A DNA stretch of 64,000 bases from JSC-12 sp033764965 (GCA_033764965.1 JANRIN010000301.1:23275-87274); one strand, 5' to 3'; positions 7,866 to 16,821 are shown, numbered from the stretch's first letter. The notes: generated from the sequence alone by a model not told the origin. A program made the numbers and translations.

Positions 7866-8915
7866 ATGAGTAGTTCAGCTCGGAATCGATTGGAAACTGG
7901 CTGGGACAGGCTACTGGCATTTTTCACCAGTGACACCTTCGCCTATATCGTCAAACGGGTGCTGCAAGGACTGATTACCTTGCTGTTGGCATCGATGCTG
8001 TGCTTTCTGCTAATTCAGATTGCACCGGGTGACTACCTCAGTGCTCTGAAAGAGAATCCCAAAATCTCGCCCGAACGGTTGCAACAACTCAGCCAGCAGT
8101 TTGGCTTGGATAAACCCTGGCATGAACAATATTTACTCTGGTTGCGGCAAGTCGTGACCCAGGGAAATTTTGGCACCAGTTTTGTCTATAACCGCTCGGT
8201 GTCTTCCTTGCTCTGGGAGCGAGTCGCGGCAACCCTGCTCCTGGCGATTTCGTCGCTGGTGTTCACCTGGGCGATCGCCGTTCCAATGGGGATCATTGGG
8301 GCGGTGAATCAAAACAAGCTGGTCGATCGCATCCTGAGAGTGATTAGCTACATTGGGCAGGGGTTTCCCAGTTTCATCGCTGCCCTGCTGTTGCTGATCT
8401 TCGCCCAAAACACCACTCCTCTGTTTCCTGTCGGGGACATGACCAGCATCGATTTTGATGACCTCACCCTGTTGGGCAAAATTCTGGATATTGGCTGGCA
8501 CATGATTCTGCCCACGATCGCCCTCAGTGTCACGGGGTTTGCAGGACTGCAACGAATTACACGCGGGCAACTGCTGGATGTATTGCGGCAGGACTACATT
8601 CAAACGGCTCGTGCCAAGGGTCTTCCCGAAAATCGCGTGATCTATGTCCATGCCCTTCGTAACGCAGTCAACCCCCTCATCACCCTGCTCGGCTTTGAAT
8701 TTGCCGCCTTACTGAGTGGAGCCTTCATCACCGAGTACTTTTTCAACTGGCCCGGTTTGGGACGCTTAATTTACCAGGCGCTTCTGGCTCAAGATATTTA
8801 CCTGGTGATGGCAAGCCTGATGATGGGAGCCGCCCTGCTGATTCTGGGCAATCTTCTGGCAGATTTGCTACTGAAAGTCGTTGATCCTCGCATTAAGTTA
8901 GGAGATGACGGCTAA
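7866..8915 (+). CDS. OppB/DppB-type ABC transporter permease
   Basis: 349 residues with six membrane segments and the BPD_transp_1 fold. The conserved N-terminal block reads LLIQIAPGDYL (50-60). The cytoplasmic EAA loop is IQTARAKGLPENRVIYVHALRNAVNP (about 239-264), which contacts the ATPase. The C-terminus (EYFFNWPGLGRLIYQAL) is typical of dipeptide/oligopeptide/nickel importers. No ATPase, second permease or solute-binding protein lies nearby, so its partners must be encoded elsewhere, as is common in cyanobacteria. It follows apt by 84 nt, and its stop codon overlaps the next ATG (TAATG). Confidence 0.93.
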   Translation: MSSSARNRLETGWDRLLAFFTSDTFAYIVKRVLQGLITLLLASMLCFLLIQIAPGDYLSALKENPKISPERLQQLSQQFGLDKPWHEQYLLWLRQVVTQGNFGTSFVYNRSVSSLLWERVAATLLLAISSLVFTWAIAVPMGIIGAVNQNKLVDRILRVISYIGQGFPSFIAALLLLIFAQNTTPLFPVGDMTSIDFDDLTLLGKILDIGWHMILPTIALSVTGFAGLQRITRGQLLDVLRQDYIQTARAKGLPENRVIYVHALRNAVNPLITLLGFEFAALLSGAFITEYFFNWPGLGRLIYQALLAQDIYLVMASLMMGAALLILGNLLADLLLKVVDPRIKLGDDG

Positions 8916-9208
8916 TGCTTTCTCAAACCTACTACATCGTGCGATCGAAAACCGATGGGCAGTACTTAGTTGCTAACTTGAAAGATAAGGCGGAAAATCC
9001 CTCTAGCCAGGGCTATCTCCTGATGTTTCGCGAACATTTCGAGGCACTCACCTACCTCAACACGCATGGCAAAGACATCGCCGATCGGTTTGCGGTGGAA
9101 TCGATCCCTGGTAGCCAACTCGAAAGTTTGATGAAACGCTGGAATTTCAGCGGCATTGGCATGGTACAAGACCCGATTTTGCCAAAAGTTGAGTTTTTAT
9201 CCCGTTAA
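8915..9208 (+). CDS. conserved hypothetical protein coupled to the OppB-type permease
   Basis: 97 residues; the start ATG shares one base with the permease stop (TAATG at 8913-8917), so translation is probably coupled. The sequence begins LSQTYYIVRSKTDGQYLVA and has YLLMFREHFEALTYLNTH. This suggests a small alpha/beta protein that may bind a partner through its first strand. No signal peptide or membrane segment is present. I do not recognise a characterised family. It lies 29 nt before the next permease gene. Confidence 0.75.
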   Translation: MLSQTYYIVRSKTDGQYLVANLKDKAENPSSQGYLLMFREHFEALTYLNTHGKDIADRFAVESIPGSQLESLMKRWNFSGIGMVQDPILPKVEFLSR

Positions 9209-9237
9209 ATTTTTCGCGTTAGTTCCTCTCGTTAAAT

Positions 9238-10230
9238 ATGGACTCCACCCAACTCATCTCCATTCTCTCCGTTGCGATCGCCACTTCTACGCCTTTGGTG
9301 TTTGCCTGCATTGGGGAAACCTTCACCGAACGAGCGGGAGTCATTAATCTATCGGCAGAAGGCACGATTTTGCTCTGTGCCATGACGGGTTTTGCCATTG
9401 CTAAAACGACAGAAGGGTTAGGAACAGCACCGAGTTTATTATTGGGATTTGCAGGCGCAGCAGTGGTGGGAGCGGCGATCTCGTTCATTGTGGCGTTTGG
9501 TGCTCTGACGTTGAAACAATCCCAGGTGGCGATCGGCTTTGTGCTGGCGTTGCTCTGTGCCGACTTGTCTTCGTTTTTGGGAAATCCTTTTGTGCGGATT
9601 CCTGGTCCCACGGTTCCCAGCTTCAAAATCCCGATTCTGCAAGATATACCGCTGTTCGGTCAGTTACTTTTCCAGAGTGATGGGCTGGTTTATCTCAGCT
9701 ATTTTCTAATTGTGGGTGCAGTCGTTTATTTCTATCGCACCCGTGCCGGATTGATGCTGAGAGCGATCGGTGAGCAGCCTGCAGCGGCTTTTGCTCGTGG
9801 CACCAATGTCGTAGTCATGCGCTATGGCTACACGCTGTTTGGTGGGGCGCTGATGGGGATTGCTGGAGCCGCATTTTCGCTAGACTTTAAAGCGGGTTGG
9901 AGCCATCGACACACGGCGGGCTATGGCTGGATTGCCCTGGCGATCGTTATCTTTGGGGGTTGGAATCCGCTGCGAGTTGCGCTCAGTTGCTACCTGTTTG
10001 GGGTGTTGCAATCGATGGCAAGCGTGGCTCAAAGTACGATTCCGAATGTGCCAACCCAGGTATTCACCGTGGCACCCTTTGTTTTAATGATTTTGTTTCT
10101 GGTACTGACTTCCAGCGAATGGGTGGAGCGATCGCTGAAATTGCTACCGCCTCAAGTGGGTCGCTTCGCAGCACAAACGGTTCACAGCACTCCCCCGGCT
10201 GCTCTGGGAAAGGTGTTTGAGCAAGATTAA
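9238..10230 (+). CDS. BmpB/YufQ-type ABC transporter permease (BPD_transp_2)
   Basis: 330 residues with about nine hydrophobic segments. The sequence ACIGETFTERAGVINLSAEGTILL at 23-46 is the hallmark of the permease family of nucleoside and base importers (YufP/YufQ, with BMP-type binding proteins). Also conserved are GLMLRAIGEQPAAAFARGTNV (about 177-197) and GWIALAIVIFGGWNP (230-244). Substrate is therefore likely a nucleoside or purine, which would fit the apt gene upstream, but this is inference. The partner permease, ATPase and binding protein are not in the window. Its last four bases overlap the convergent pentapeptide gene. Confidence 0.9.
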   Translation: MDSTQLISILSVAIATSTPLVFACIGETFTERAGVINLSAEGTILLCAMTGFAIAKTTEGLGTAPSLLLGFAGAAVVGAAISFIVAFGALTLKQSQVAIGFVLALLCADLSSFLGNPFVRIPGPTVPSFKIPILQDIPLFGQLLFQSDGLVYLSYFLIVGAVVYFYRTRAGLMLRAIGEQPAAAFARGTNVVVMRYGYTLFGGALMGIAGAAFSLDFKAGWSHRHTAGYGWIALAIVIFGGWNPLRVALSCYLFGVLQSMASVAQSTIPNVPTQVFTVAPFVLMILFLVLTSSEWVERSLKLLPPQVGRFAAQTVHSTPPAALGKVFEQD

Positions 10231-10772
10231 CTCTCTCCTCTATCAGTGGGGCGATGTCCATCAGGCAGAGTTGTTGCAGCATCGATGTTGGCTGCGGCAA
10301 TGTTTGCATTCTGAGCACGAAAAAGATTAGCTCCCGCCAACTGTGTTCCAGCGAAACTCGTGTGACTTAGATTGGCATTGGCAAGGTTAGCCCCGCTCAA
10401 GTTTGCTCCACTCAAGTTTGCATAGGATAAATCGGCGGCTTGTAGATTGGCTCCTGCTAAATTGGCATTAGAAAAATCAGCAAATCGCAAATTGGCTCTA
10501 GAGAGATTGCTCTGACGCATATCTGCCTGAGCAAAATTGGCTTGATAAAGTTGACTATTGCTTAATTCTACTTGGCTTAAAGCTGTGTTCTGAAAACTGA
10601 CTTGACTCAAATTGGCATAGGGTAAATGAGTATTCGTGAAGTCACTATTAGAGAAATTAGCTTGCGATAAGTTGGCTTCAAAGAGATCAATTTGACTTAA
10701 GTCAACACTGTCAAAATTTCTCTTTCCACCTTTGTATTGAAACAGTAACTCTTGCGAACTTAACTTCTGCAT
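10227..10772 (-). CDS. pentapeptide-repeat protein
   Basis: 181 residues, ATG start. From about residue 27 to 165 almost every fifth residue is Leu or Phe in the pattern A(N/D)LxX. Examples are ANLRFADFSNANLAGANLQ and ANLSGANLSGANLANANL. This predicts a right-handed quadrilateral beta-helix of about 7 coils. There is a non-repeat N-terminus (QELLFQYKGGKRNF) and a short acidic tail. No signal peptide is present, so it is probably cytosolic. Cyanobacteria carry many such proteins, mostly without known function. It converges with the permease gene with a 4-nt stop overlap. Confidence 0.92.
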   Translation of the reverse strand: MQKLSSQELLFQYKGGKRNFDSVDLSQIDLFEANLSQANFSNSDFTNTHLPYANLSQVSFQNTALSQVELSNSQLYQANFAQADMRQSNLSRANLRFADFSNANLAGANLQAADLSYANLSGANLSGANLANANLSHTSFAGTQLAGANLFRAQNANIAAANIDAATTLPDGHRPTDRGES

Positions 10773-10979
10773 TGGACAACGAAAGTAACAACCTCAGTAA
10801 ACAGCAAAAGACCATGCCAAAACCACCCTCAGCACAGGAAGTTCCGGATGAGGGATTTAGTAGCTAAGGATACAAGCACTCTTTTAAGGTAAAGCAATGT
10901 AAACAAACATCAGGCTTTCTTAAACTTTTCTTTCGTTAGCCTTGACTAATTAAAGTAATTAGAAAAATTTATTAGTTGG

Positions 10980-11076
10980 GGCTTACGCGAACCTCGGAGG
11001 TTTTGCCAGAAACGAGGCGTAATCACCAGTGTTGACGCTTAAACCTCCGAGGTTTTAACCAAAACTGGCGTAAGCC
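10980..11076. repeat. MITE-like inverted-repeat element
   Basis: A 97-bp unit bounded by GGCTTACGC (10980-10988) and its exact complement GCGTAAGCC (11068-11076). It contains two near-identical inner palindromes, AACCTCGGAGGTT and AACCTCCGAGGTT. The nested symmetry predicts a cruciform or a long hairpin in RNA. No transposase is encoded. AACCTC-GAGGTT repeats occur widely in cyanobacterial genomes. Confidence 0.7.
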
Positions 11077-11103
11077 ACAAACCTACTTCTAATCATTCAA
11101 TGG

Positions 11104-11170
11104 TGTAGGTTGGATTGAGGGATGAAACCCAACGCCCGCATGGGTTACGCTGTCGCTAACCCATCCTACA
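11104..11170. repeat. TGTAGG...CCTACA palindromic repeat
   Basis: A 67-bp element bounded by TGTAGG and CCTACA. It has an internal hairpin TGGGTTA/TAACCCA around 11140-11163 and the phrase GATGAAACCCAACG. It matches my memory of a dispersed intergenic repeat common in filamentous cyanobacteria. Confidence 0.7.
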
Positions 11171-11229
11171 AATAATTGTGCATTCCTACTTACTTTCTTT
11201 CGACTTTATAGATTGAGCTATGAAATAAT

Positions 11230-11922
11230 TTAGCTGCGGAATAATCGACTGTATTGGGTTTCGTGGGTCATGCTGGCGATCGCCAGTCCCCAACCACAGT
11301 TTTCCAAGTCTGTGTCCGATCGGGGCAAAATTTTTTCTGCCGTGTCTTCTAAGTGAGGTTGGAGCGCTATCAGGGTGTGTTGTCCAGCGGTTTGTCCCAA
11401 AGGGATAAGTTTAATCCCTGCATTCACCAAATTCGTAACCCAACTGTGCAGATACCCCAGAAGCGCGGGTTTTTCGTCAATTTGCCAATGGAAAGCCGCG
11501 ATCGCAAAGGCAACTGCAAAGTTGCAATTATCTTCCCACAAACCTATAATTGCAGGAATTTCAGATAGTTCTGGATGCAAATCTCGTAACAGCTTGAGCA
11601 ATGATCGCCCCATCTGCCAGCTCTGCAAACGCAATTCTTCGGTGTCTCTGACCGCAGAGAGCCAAAGATTCCAACTTTCTAATGCTTGCCAATCTTGTGC
11701 AGCGATCGCCCGTTGGCTCCGCAGTAAAATGCCCGCTTCTAACTGCACTGCCCCATAGTTGAGTTCTCGAATTATCCAATGTTCCAAAGCGGCTTGATTG
11801 CAAATGATTCCACCATCTACCAATGTTTCCAATGCTTCCGAGTAGCTATAAGCTCCTACAGGTAAGGCGGGACTAGCAAGTTGCAGCAATCGCAGTAGGC
11901 TGGGTTGATTCAACTGACTCAA
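11230..11922 (-). CDS. ureF: urease accessory protein UreF
   Basis: 230 residues. UreF works with UreD and UreG to deliver nickel to apo-urease, acting as a GTPase regulator. Family features are LLQLASPALPVGAYSYSEALE (12-32), LRLQSWQMGRSLLKL (97-111) and the C-terminal IASMTHETQYSRLFRS. The start is TTG at 11922, overlapping the ureE stop as TTGA. No ATG lies in frame upstream or near downstream, so coupled translation from ureE is likely. ureG, which usually follows, is absent here, and no urease structural gene is in the window. Confidence 0.95.
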   Translation of the reverse strand: MSQLNQPSLLRLLQLASPALPVGAYSYSEALETLVDGGIICNQAALEHWIIRELNYGAVQLEAGILLRSQRAIAAQDWQALESWNLWLSAVRDTEELRLQSWQMGRSLLKLLRDLHPELSEIPAIIGLWEDNCNFAVAFAIAAFHWQIDEKPALLGYLHSWVTNLVNAGIKLIPLGQTAGQHTLIALQPHLEDTAEKILPRSDTDLENCGWGLAIASMTHETQYSRLFRS

Positions 11923-12371
11923 TGGTGGTGTCCTCCGTAAGCGCCGCGTTCTGGTTGAAACGGTTGCACTTCTGCCAAAACCGCCAAGCCGCGATGAATT
12001 AGCATTTCTTGTAAAACTGGATCGGGAGATAAACGCAGGTAATCAGCAGCGATTTCTAAAGGCACATGACGATTGCCCAGATGATACGCCGCTTGTAGCA
12101 AATGCAATGGGGATGCTGCGGTCACGGTTAAAACAGGCTCCGGTTTTGCCACCACTCGCACCTTCACGCCATCATCTGATTGCAGAATGTCTCCATCTTG
12201 CAACATGGTGCCTCTAGGCAGTTGGAGAAAGATCGCTTGTCCATCTGCTGTTGCAAAGCGGTGGCGCGATCGAGTTCGTTCTTCTGCGGTCAACAACAAT
12301 GTTTGGGCGATAGGAACTTCCGCATCGCCTGTTAACCGTTGGGTCAGGGTGAGCATGGGAGATGACTGCAT
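11919..12371 (-). CDS. ureE: urease accessory protein UreE
   Basis: Nickel metallochaperone that hands nickel to the urease activation complex. 150 residues from ATG 12371. A start at ATG 12356 (MLTLTQRL) is equally good by family, and a TTG at 12398 is possible. Visible features are LTAEERTRSRHRFATADG and LQLPRGTMLQDGDIL in the peptide-binding domain, AAYHLGNRHVPLEIAADYLRL (metal-binding His in HLGNRH), and a short GGHHH tail that can hold extra nickel. It overlaps ureF by 4 nt. It diverges from the HlyD-type gene at 12456, sharing a promoter region of under 100 nt. Confidence 0.95.
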   Translation of the reverse strand: MQSSPMLTLTQRLTGDAEVPIAQTLLLTAEERTRSRHRFATADGQAIFLQLPRGTMLQDGDILQSDDGVKVRVVAKPEPVLTVTAASPLHLLQAAYHLGNRHVPLEIAADYLRLSPDPVLQEMLIHRGLAVLAEVQPFQPERGAYGGHHH

Positions 12372-12455
12372 AGTTTTGCGGGGTTGCAAATACTCCAAAG
12401 GGTAAGTAGGTTATTCTTGCATAAGAATCCGACAAACGATGAGTGATCCAGCACC

Positions 12456-13907
12456 ATGAGTACCCAGTTTGACCAACCCGTTATTCTACGACGATCGCCC
12501 AAGTGGTCGCGGGCAGTCGTGTGGGGCATTGTCGGGGTCACTACCTTCACTGTGCTGTGGGCAACCCTCGCCAAAATTGAAGAGGCAGTATCCGCAACTG
12601 GACAGTTGGAACCGCAGGGAACGGTGCGCGATATTCGGGTTCCCATCAATGGAGTAGTCGAAAACGTCAATGTCAAGGATGGCGATCGTGTCACTCAAGG
12701 AACCATTCTCCTAACGCTGGAGCAAGAGACTGCTGATGCTCAAGTGACCTCACTCAAGAAAATTCGAGATGCCCTCAAAGCTGAAACCCTGTTTTATCGG
12801 CAAGAGATGGGTAACCAAACGTCGGAGCAAGTTGCCGCGATCGCAGAATATAAGTTGCCACCGGAAATGTTGGCGTTAACCAAAAGCCGTGCGGGTTTGG
12901 TGACAGAAACGGCATTGTTTCGTGCTCAACTGACGGGTTCCACGGAAGGAATTAGCCTGACACCCGAACAACGGTTACGCTTGCAATCGAGTTCGGCGGA
13001 GGTAGCGACTCGTGAGCGCACTGCTCAGTTAGAAGTCGAGCAATTAGAACGGCAACTGGCTCAGATTCAAGTGCAACTCAAGACCGCGAAGGAAATTTTG
13101 CGAATTAATGACGGCATTTATAACAATTTGACGGAAGTTGCTAACCAGGGTGGAGTGCCACGAATCCAGTATCTGCGGCAAGAACAGGAACTAAAGAACA
13201 GTCAGGCAAAGGTTGAACAGCTTCAGGAAGAGCAGGGACGGTTGAGAGTTGCGATCGCTCAGGCAAAGCAAAAATTACAAAATACGGTAGCACTATCACA
13301 GCAGGATTTACTCACCAAAATTGCGGAAAATGAAAAAAATATTGCCAGCATCGACAGTGAGTTGAATAAGGCGATCGTTGAAAATGAAAAGAAAATCGCC
13401 GAAATTGACAGTCAACTCAAGCAAGCCGAGCAGACTTTAAAGTATCAAGCAGTGCGTTCTCCAGTCGATGGCACCGTGTTTGATTTGAAAGCTTCTGGTG
13501 CGGGATATGTGGCAACCACGGCGGAACCTGTGTTGAAAGTTGTCCCCAGAGATGCCCTCAAAGTGGAACTGTTTGTGCCCAACAAGGATATTGGCTTTAT
13601 CAAAACGGGACTACCTGTGGATGTGCGAGTTGATTCTTTCCCGTTTAGTGAATTTGGTGATCTAAAAGGTGTCGTGGAGTCGATCGGCTCGGATGCTTTG
13701 CCACCTACTCAAGAACGCCCCTTCTACAGCTTCCCGGTAAAAGTGCGCCTAGACGACACCAGCGGACTGAAAAACAACGGTCGCGATCTGCGGCTGCAAT
13801 CGGGGATGTCTGTCAGCGCCAATATCAAGATTCGGCAGCGATCGATCATGTCTATCTTTGTAGATGGCTTCACGCAAAAAGTGGATAACTTCAAATCTGT
13901 TCGCTGA
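12456..13907 (+). CDS. HlyD-family periplasmic adaptor (type I secretion / efflux)
   Basis: 483 residues. There is a cytoplasmic N-terminus, one membrane anchor (about 20-40, VVWGIVGVTTFTVLWATLA), then the barrel half-motif VRDIRVPINGVVENVNVKDGD (57-77). A long coiled coil follows (about 85-330, with KIAENEKNIASIDSELNKA and similar heptads), then the returning lipoyl/barrel half (VRSPVDGTVFDLKASGAGY). This is the membrane fusion protein that bridges an inner-membrane ABC exporter to an outer-membrane channel. No ABC exporter gene is adjacent, so the partner is elsewhere. ATG 12456 is preceded by a weak ribosome site. Confidence 0.93.
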   Translation: MSTQFDQPVILRRSPKWSRAVVWGIVGVTTFTVLWATLAKIEEAVSATGQLEPQGTVRDIRVPINGVVENVNVKDGDRVTQGTILLTLEQETADAQVTSLKKIRDALKAETLFYRQEMGNQTSEQVAAIAEYKLPPEMLALTKSRAGLVTETALFRAQLTGSTEGISLTPEQRLRLQSSSAEVATRERTAQLEVEQLERQLAQIQVQLKTAKEILRINDGIYNNLTEVANQGGVPRIQYLRQEQELKNSQAKVEQLQEEQGRLRVAIAQAKQKLQNTVALSQQDLLTKIAENEKNIASIDSELNKAIVENEKKIAEIDSQLKQAEQTLKYQAVRSPVDGTVFDLKASGAGYVATTAEPVLKVVPRDALKVELFVPNKDIGFIKTGLPVDVRVDSFPFSEFGDLKGVVESIGSDALPPTQERPFYSFPVKVRLDDTSGLKNNGRDLRLQSGMSVSANIKIRQRSIMSIFVDGFTQKVDNFKSVR

Positions 13908-13946
13908 CACATAAATGGGACGCAACTAGATGACTTCAATAGAAGT

Positions 13947-14037
13947 GTCATTGGTCATCGGTCATTGGTCATTGGCAAAGGACGAGCGACCAATGACCAG
14001 TGACTAAGGACGAGTGACGAATGACCAATGACCAATA
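13947..14037. repeat. short tandem repeats of TCATTGG/CAATGA type
   Basis: Four to five heptamers related to GTCATTG (13947-13975) are followed by complementary copies, CCAATGA and GACGAATGA (13988-14037), giving an overall inverted arrangement. Such short tandemly repeated repetitive sequences are typical of cyanobacterial intergenic DNA. It lies between the convergent HlyD-type gene and the next minus-strand gene. Confidence 0.7.
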
Positions 14038-14049
14038 ACTTCTAATCAT

Positions 14050-14949
14050 TCATGTTTTATTTGGAGCCAACCACAACGCCAGATTTCGTAAATAAGCTTT
14101 CAAGTCTGGCAGTGCATTGGGTTCAGTTTGCATCGTATCTCCGGGTGGTTCATCTACAAAGCTAGGACATCCTAAAGTCGCATCCCAGTTGTAATCGCAG
14201 AAATGATGAAATGTGGATTCAGCGATCGCTCTGCCTAACAAATTGCCCTCTTCGTCACGATCGTGCTCAAATGCCACTGCCAGGTTGAACGATCGTCCAG
14301 TCGTTTTACTGAGTCCTGTGGCAATGACACGAGCAGCGGTATTGCCATCGGGTACACCAACTGCGCCCTCGTGGGGATGGGCGGGCAAAAATTGGATGAT
14401 ACCCGTGGGAGATGCCTGATTTTTCAGTAACTCGTGGATCGGTTCGATCGGAGTGATTTTTTGACAATCTCCATTGCGTCCAGAGTGATAATTGGGCCAG
14501 GAAATATAGGTGGTGTAGGGGTCGTCAATGCAATGACGGGAGGGATCTGGGTCGGGGTTCTTGCTATGGAAATAGTGGGCTTCTCCCACGCCTGCCAGGG
14601 TACACACAGAGCTACCTAAATCCATGTGGTCGCGCGTCACCATCATGCCACCCCCCCGCCGCCGAAATTGACTAATGCCGATGCAGTCGTTTTCAGTGAT
14701 GCCATCTCCGGTGTCAACCGCAAACAACCATAACTCATCAAAATCTGAATCGTAGAGAGAACTGAGGACAGGATCATCCCCGTCTTCATTCACCTGGCGA
14801 TCGCGCGCGACAACCTCACACAACTGATTCCCCGCTGCGTCCTGCAAAGAAGACAAGTACTCGTGCAAGAGTGAAAATCGGGCAATGCTCCAGTCATCCT
14901 CGGTTGTGGGGATGGTGGTTTGCAGCAGAATCCGAATTGGTTTCACCAC
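14050..14949 (-). CDS. conserved hypothetical protein, possibly amidotransferase/ThuA-like fold
   Basis: 299 residues. I chose GTG 14949 because AGGAG lies 8 nt upstream. A TTG at 14955 would sit only 2 nt from it. There is no signal peptide. The segment DELWLFAVDTGDGITENDC followed by ISQFRRRGGGMMVTRDHMDLG recalls the class I amidotransferase-like/ThuA fold, where a strand ends at a turn near a nucleophile. A conserved nucleophilic Cys is not obvious. The C-terminal half has FHHFCDYNWD and an Asp/Pro-rich tail. Function unknown. Confidence 0.7.
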   Translation of the reverse strand: MVKPIRILLQTTIPTTEDDWSIARFSLLHEYLSSLQDAAGNQLCEVVARDRQVNEDGDDPVLSSLYDSDFDELWLFAVDTGDGITENDCIGISQFRRRGGGMMVTRDHMDLGSSVCTLAGVGEAHYFHSKNPDPDPSRHCIDDPYTTYISWPNYHSGRNGDCQKITPIEPIHELLKNQASPTGIIQFLPAHPHEGAVGVPDGNTAARVIATGLSKTTGRSFNLAVAFEHDRDEEGNLLGRAIAESTFHHFCDYNWDATLGCPSFVDEPPGDTMQTEPNALPDLKAYLRNLALWLAPNKT

Positions 14950-15223
14950 GGACAACTCTCCTGATCAGCGTGCTTGTTCTAATGCTATTGTCCATCGAAA
15001 TTGAGTGCGTTATCGAAGGAATTGCCCAAACGCTTTTGTGATTGAAATCACTTTAATTCGGTGAAGCGATCACCGATTACGTTGATATACGTCAGGGGTG
15101 GAAGGTGGGAAGATCACGCGATCGCTCCCGCTTCAATCACGTCTCAATCCTGGCGGATCAGGGATATTAGATTTGCTGAGTCATAGATTCAAGCAAGCCT
15201 GGTCGTCAATCCCACACTGTCTT

Positions 15224-15415
15224 ATGAACGCCCCTCTCCTTACCCGTTTAATCAACTTTTTGCAAGAAGAGTTGTTGATTCCCACCGAATCGATTCAAAT
15301 GGCGATGCGCCACGAAGAAGCGCCCAACCTTTTCCCGATGGTGCTCTGGCAGTATGGGTTAGTTTCGATAGAGCAGTTGGATCGAATTTTTGATTGGCTG
15401 GAAACTGCGTTATAG
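15224..15415 (+). CDS. DUF2949 family protein
   Basis: 63 residues from ATG 15224 (MNAPLLTRLINFLQEEL). An in-frame start at 15098 would add 42 residues that look unlike the family. The pattern FLQEELLIPTESIQMAMRH, then LPMVLWQYGLVSIEQLDRIFDWLE, identifies DUF2949, a short helical protein common in cyanobacteria with no known function. It converges with proA and the two coding regions overlap by 6 nt at their stops. Confidence 0.85.
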   Translation: MNAPLLTRLINFLQEELLIPTESIQMAMRHEEAPNLFPMVLWQYGLVSIEQLDRIFDWLETAL

Positions 15416-16726
15416 ATCCTTGTGCGTAAAGGGTTTGGCATCCGCGCCGGAGTAGGTGGCAGCAATGTGACCATTTCCCTCCAATTGGTACTTATAGGTC
15501 ACTAAACCTTCTAAGCCAACGGGTCCGCGAGGTGGCATTTTCTGGGTACTGATGCCCACCTCTGCCCCAAAGCCATAACGGAATCCATCGGCAAATCGGG
15601 TGGAGCAATTGTGATAAACTCCCGCTGCATCAACTTGTGCCATAAAAGTGGCAGCGGTTGCGGCATTTTCGGTGACGATCGCCTCGGTATGCCGCGATCC
15701 ATAGGTGTTGATATGAGCGATCGCCTCTTCCAGATGATTCACGATCTTGATTGCCAAAACCAAGTCACTGTATTCGGTTGACCAATCGGCTTCCGTAGCA
15801 GGAGCAATAGGCAAAATTTCTAGAGTGCGAGCATCCCCCCGCAATTCCACATTTTGGGCTTGCAAGGTGCTGACTACTTCCAGCAGAAAATTAGCCGCAA
15901 TATCCTGATGCACCAGTAAGGTTTCGATCGCATTACAAGCGGCGGGATAGTGAGTCTTGGCATCAACGGTAATGGCGATCGCTTTAGCAATATCTGCTGC
16001 TGCATCTATATATAGATGGCAAATTCCGTCTGCATGACCCAAAACCGGAATGCGTGTATTGTCCTGCACAAACCGCACAAACGAGTTGGAACCCCTGGGG
16101 ATGATGAGATCCACGTATTGATCCAGCTTCAGCAGTTCCAATGTTTCCTCCCGTGTCGCCAAAAGCTGCACCACGGTTGGATCAAGTCCGGCTTGCTCTA
16201 GTCCTTGCCGAATGGCTTTGACCAACACCTCACACGATCGAATTGCTTCCTTGCCGCCTTTCAAAATCACGCCATTGCCAGACTTGACTGCCAAACTAGA
16301 AATTTGTACCACGGCATCGGGACGAGCTTCAAAAATTACGCCCAACACTCCCAGGGGACAGGTAATTCGCTGCAACACTAATCCCGTATCCAGTTCTCGC
16401 TTGAGTTGCACCACTCCCACGGGATCAGGCAGTTTTGCCACATCTCGCACGCCAACGATCGCGCCCTTCAGCTTCGACTCATCAAATTTCAATCGAGCGT
16501 ATAAGGCATCGGATAACCCCTCTGCTTGTGCTGCCTCGCAATCTGCTCGATTTGCTGCCAAAATTTCCGGAGTCGCCGCTTCCAGTGCCAGCGCGATCGC
16601 CTCCAGCGCCTGATTCTTCGCCGCGGTTGGCAGTGTTCCCAGCAAACGCGCACTGGCTCTGGTTTGTTGAGCCAATTCCACCAGGGATAAAGCAGAATGA
16701 GAAGGTGCGATCGAGGAAAGCGTCAT
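15410..16726 (-). CDS. proA: glutamate-5-semialdehyde dehydrogenase (gamma-glutamyl phosphate reductase)
   Basis: Reduces gamma-glutamyl phosphate to glutamate semialdehyde with NADPH in proline synthesis. The 438 residues have normal length and the aldehyde-dehydrogenase-like motifs: PLGVLGVIFEARPDA (123-137), LAVKSGNGVILKGGKEA (144-160), GSNSFVRF (about 212), the catalytic cysteine in HYPAACNAIETLL (about 264), and GPVGLEGLVTYKYQ near the end. The start is ATG 16726. proB is not in the window. Overlap with DUF2949 by 6 nt at the 3' end. Confidence 0.97.
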   Translation of the reverse strand: MTLSSIAPSHSALSLVELAQQTRASARLLGTLPTAAKNQALEAIALALEAATPEILAANRADCEAAQAEGLSDALYARLKFDESKLKGAIVGVRDVAKLPDPVGVVQLKRELDTGLVLQRITCPLGVLGVIFEARPDAVVQISSLAVKSGNGVILKGGKEAIRSCEVLVKAIRQGLEQAGLDPTVVQLLATREETLELLKLDQYVDLIIPRGSNSFVRFVQDNTRIPVLGHADGICHLYIDAAADIAKAIAITVDAKTHYPAACNAIETLLVHQDIAANFLLEVVSTLQAQNVELRGDARTLEILPIAPATEADWSTEYSDLVLAIKIVNHLEEAIAHINTYGSRHTEAIVTENAATAATFMAQVDAAGVYHNCSTRFADGFRYGFGAEVGISTQKMPPRGPVGLEGLVTYKYQLEGNGHIAATYSGADAKPFTHKDL

Positions 16727-16821
16727 AAACTATATCCAAATCAAACTTAAATCAACAGCCCGACCAGCAAAAGCGATCATTTACTCCTTAGTTTAGAAGA
16801 TTTTCCCTCACCCACTCACCT

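Larger units (their letters stand above)
10773..11229. other. 457-nt gene-free region holding two palindromic repeats
   Basis: No coding sequence is supported. It lies downstream of ureF and upstream of the pentapeptide gene, both on the minus strand. It contains the two repeats listed separately (10980-11076 and 11104-11170). Confidence 0.6.
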
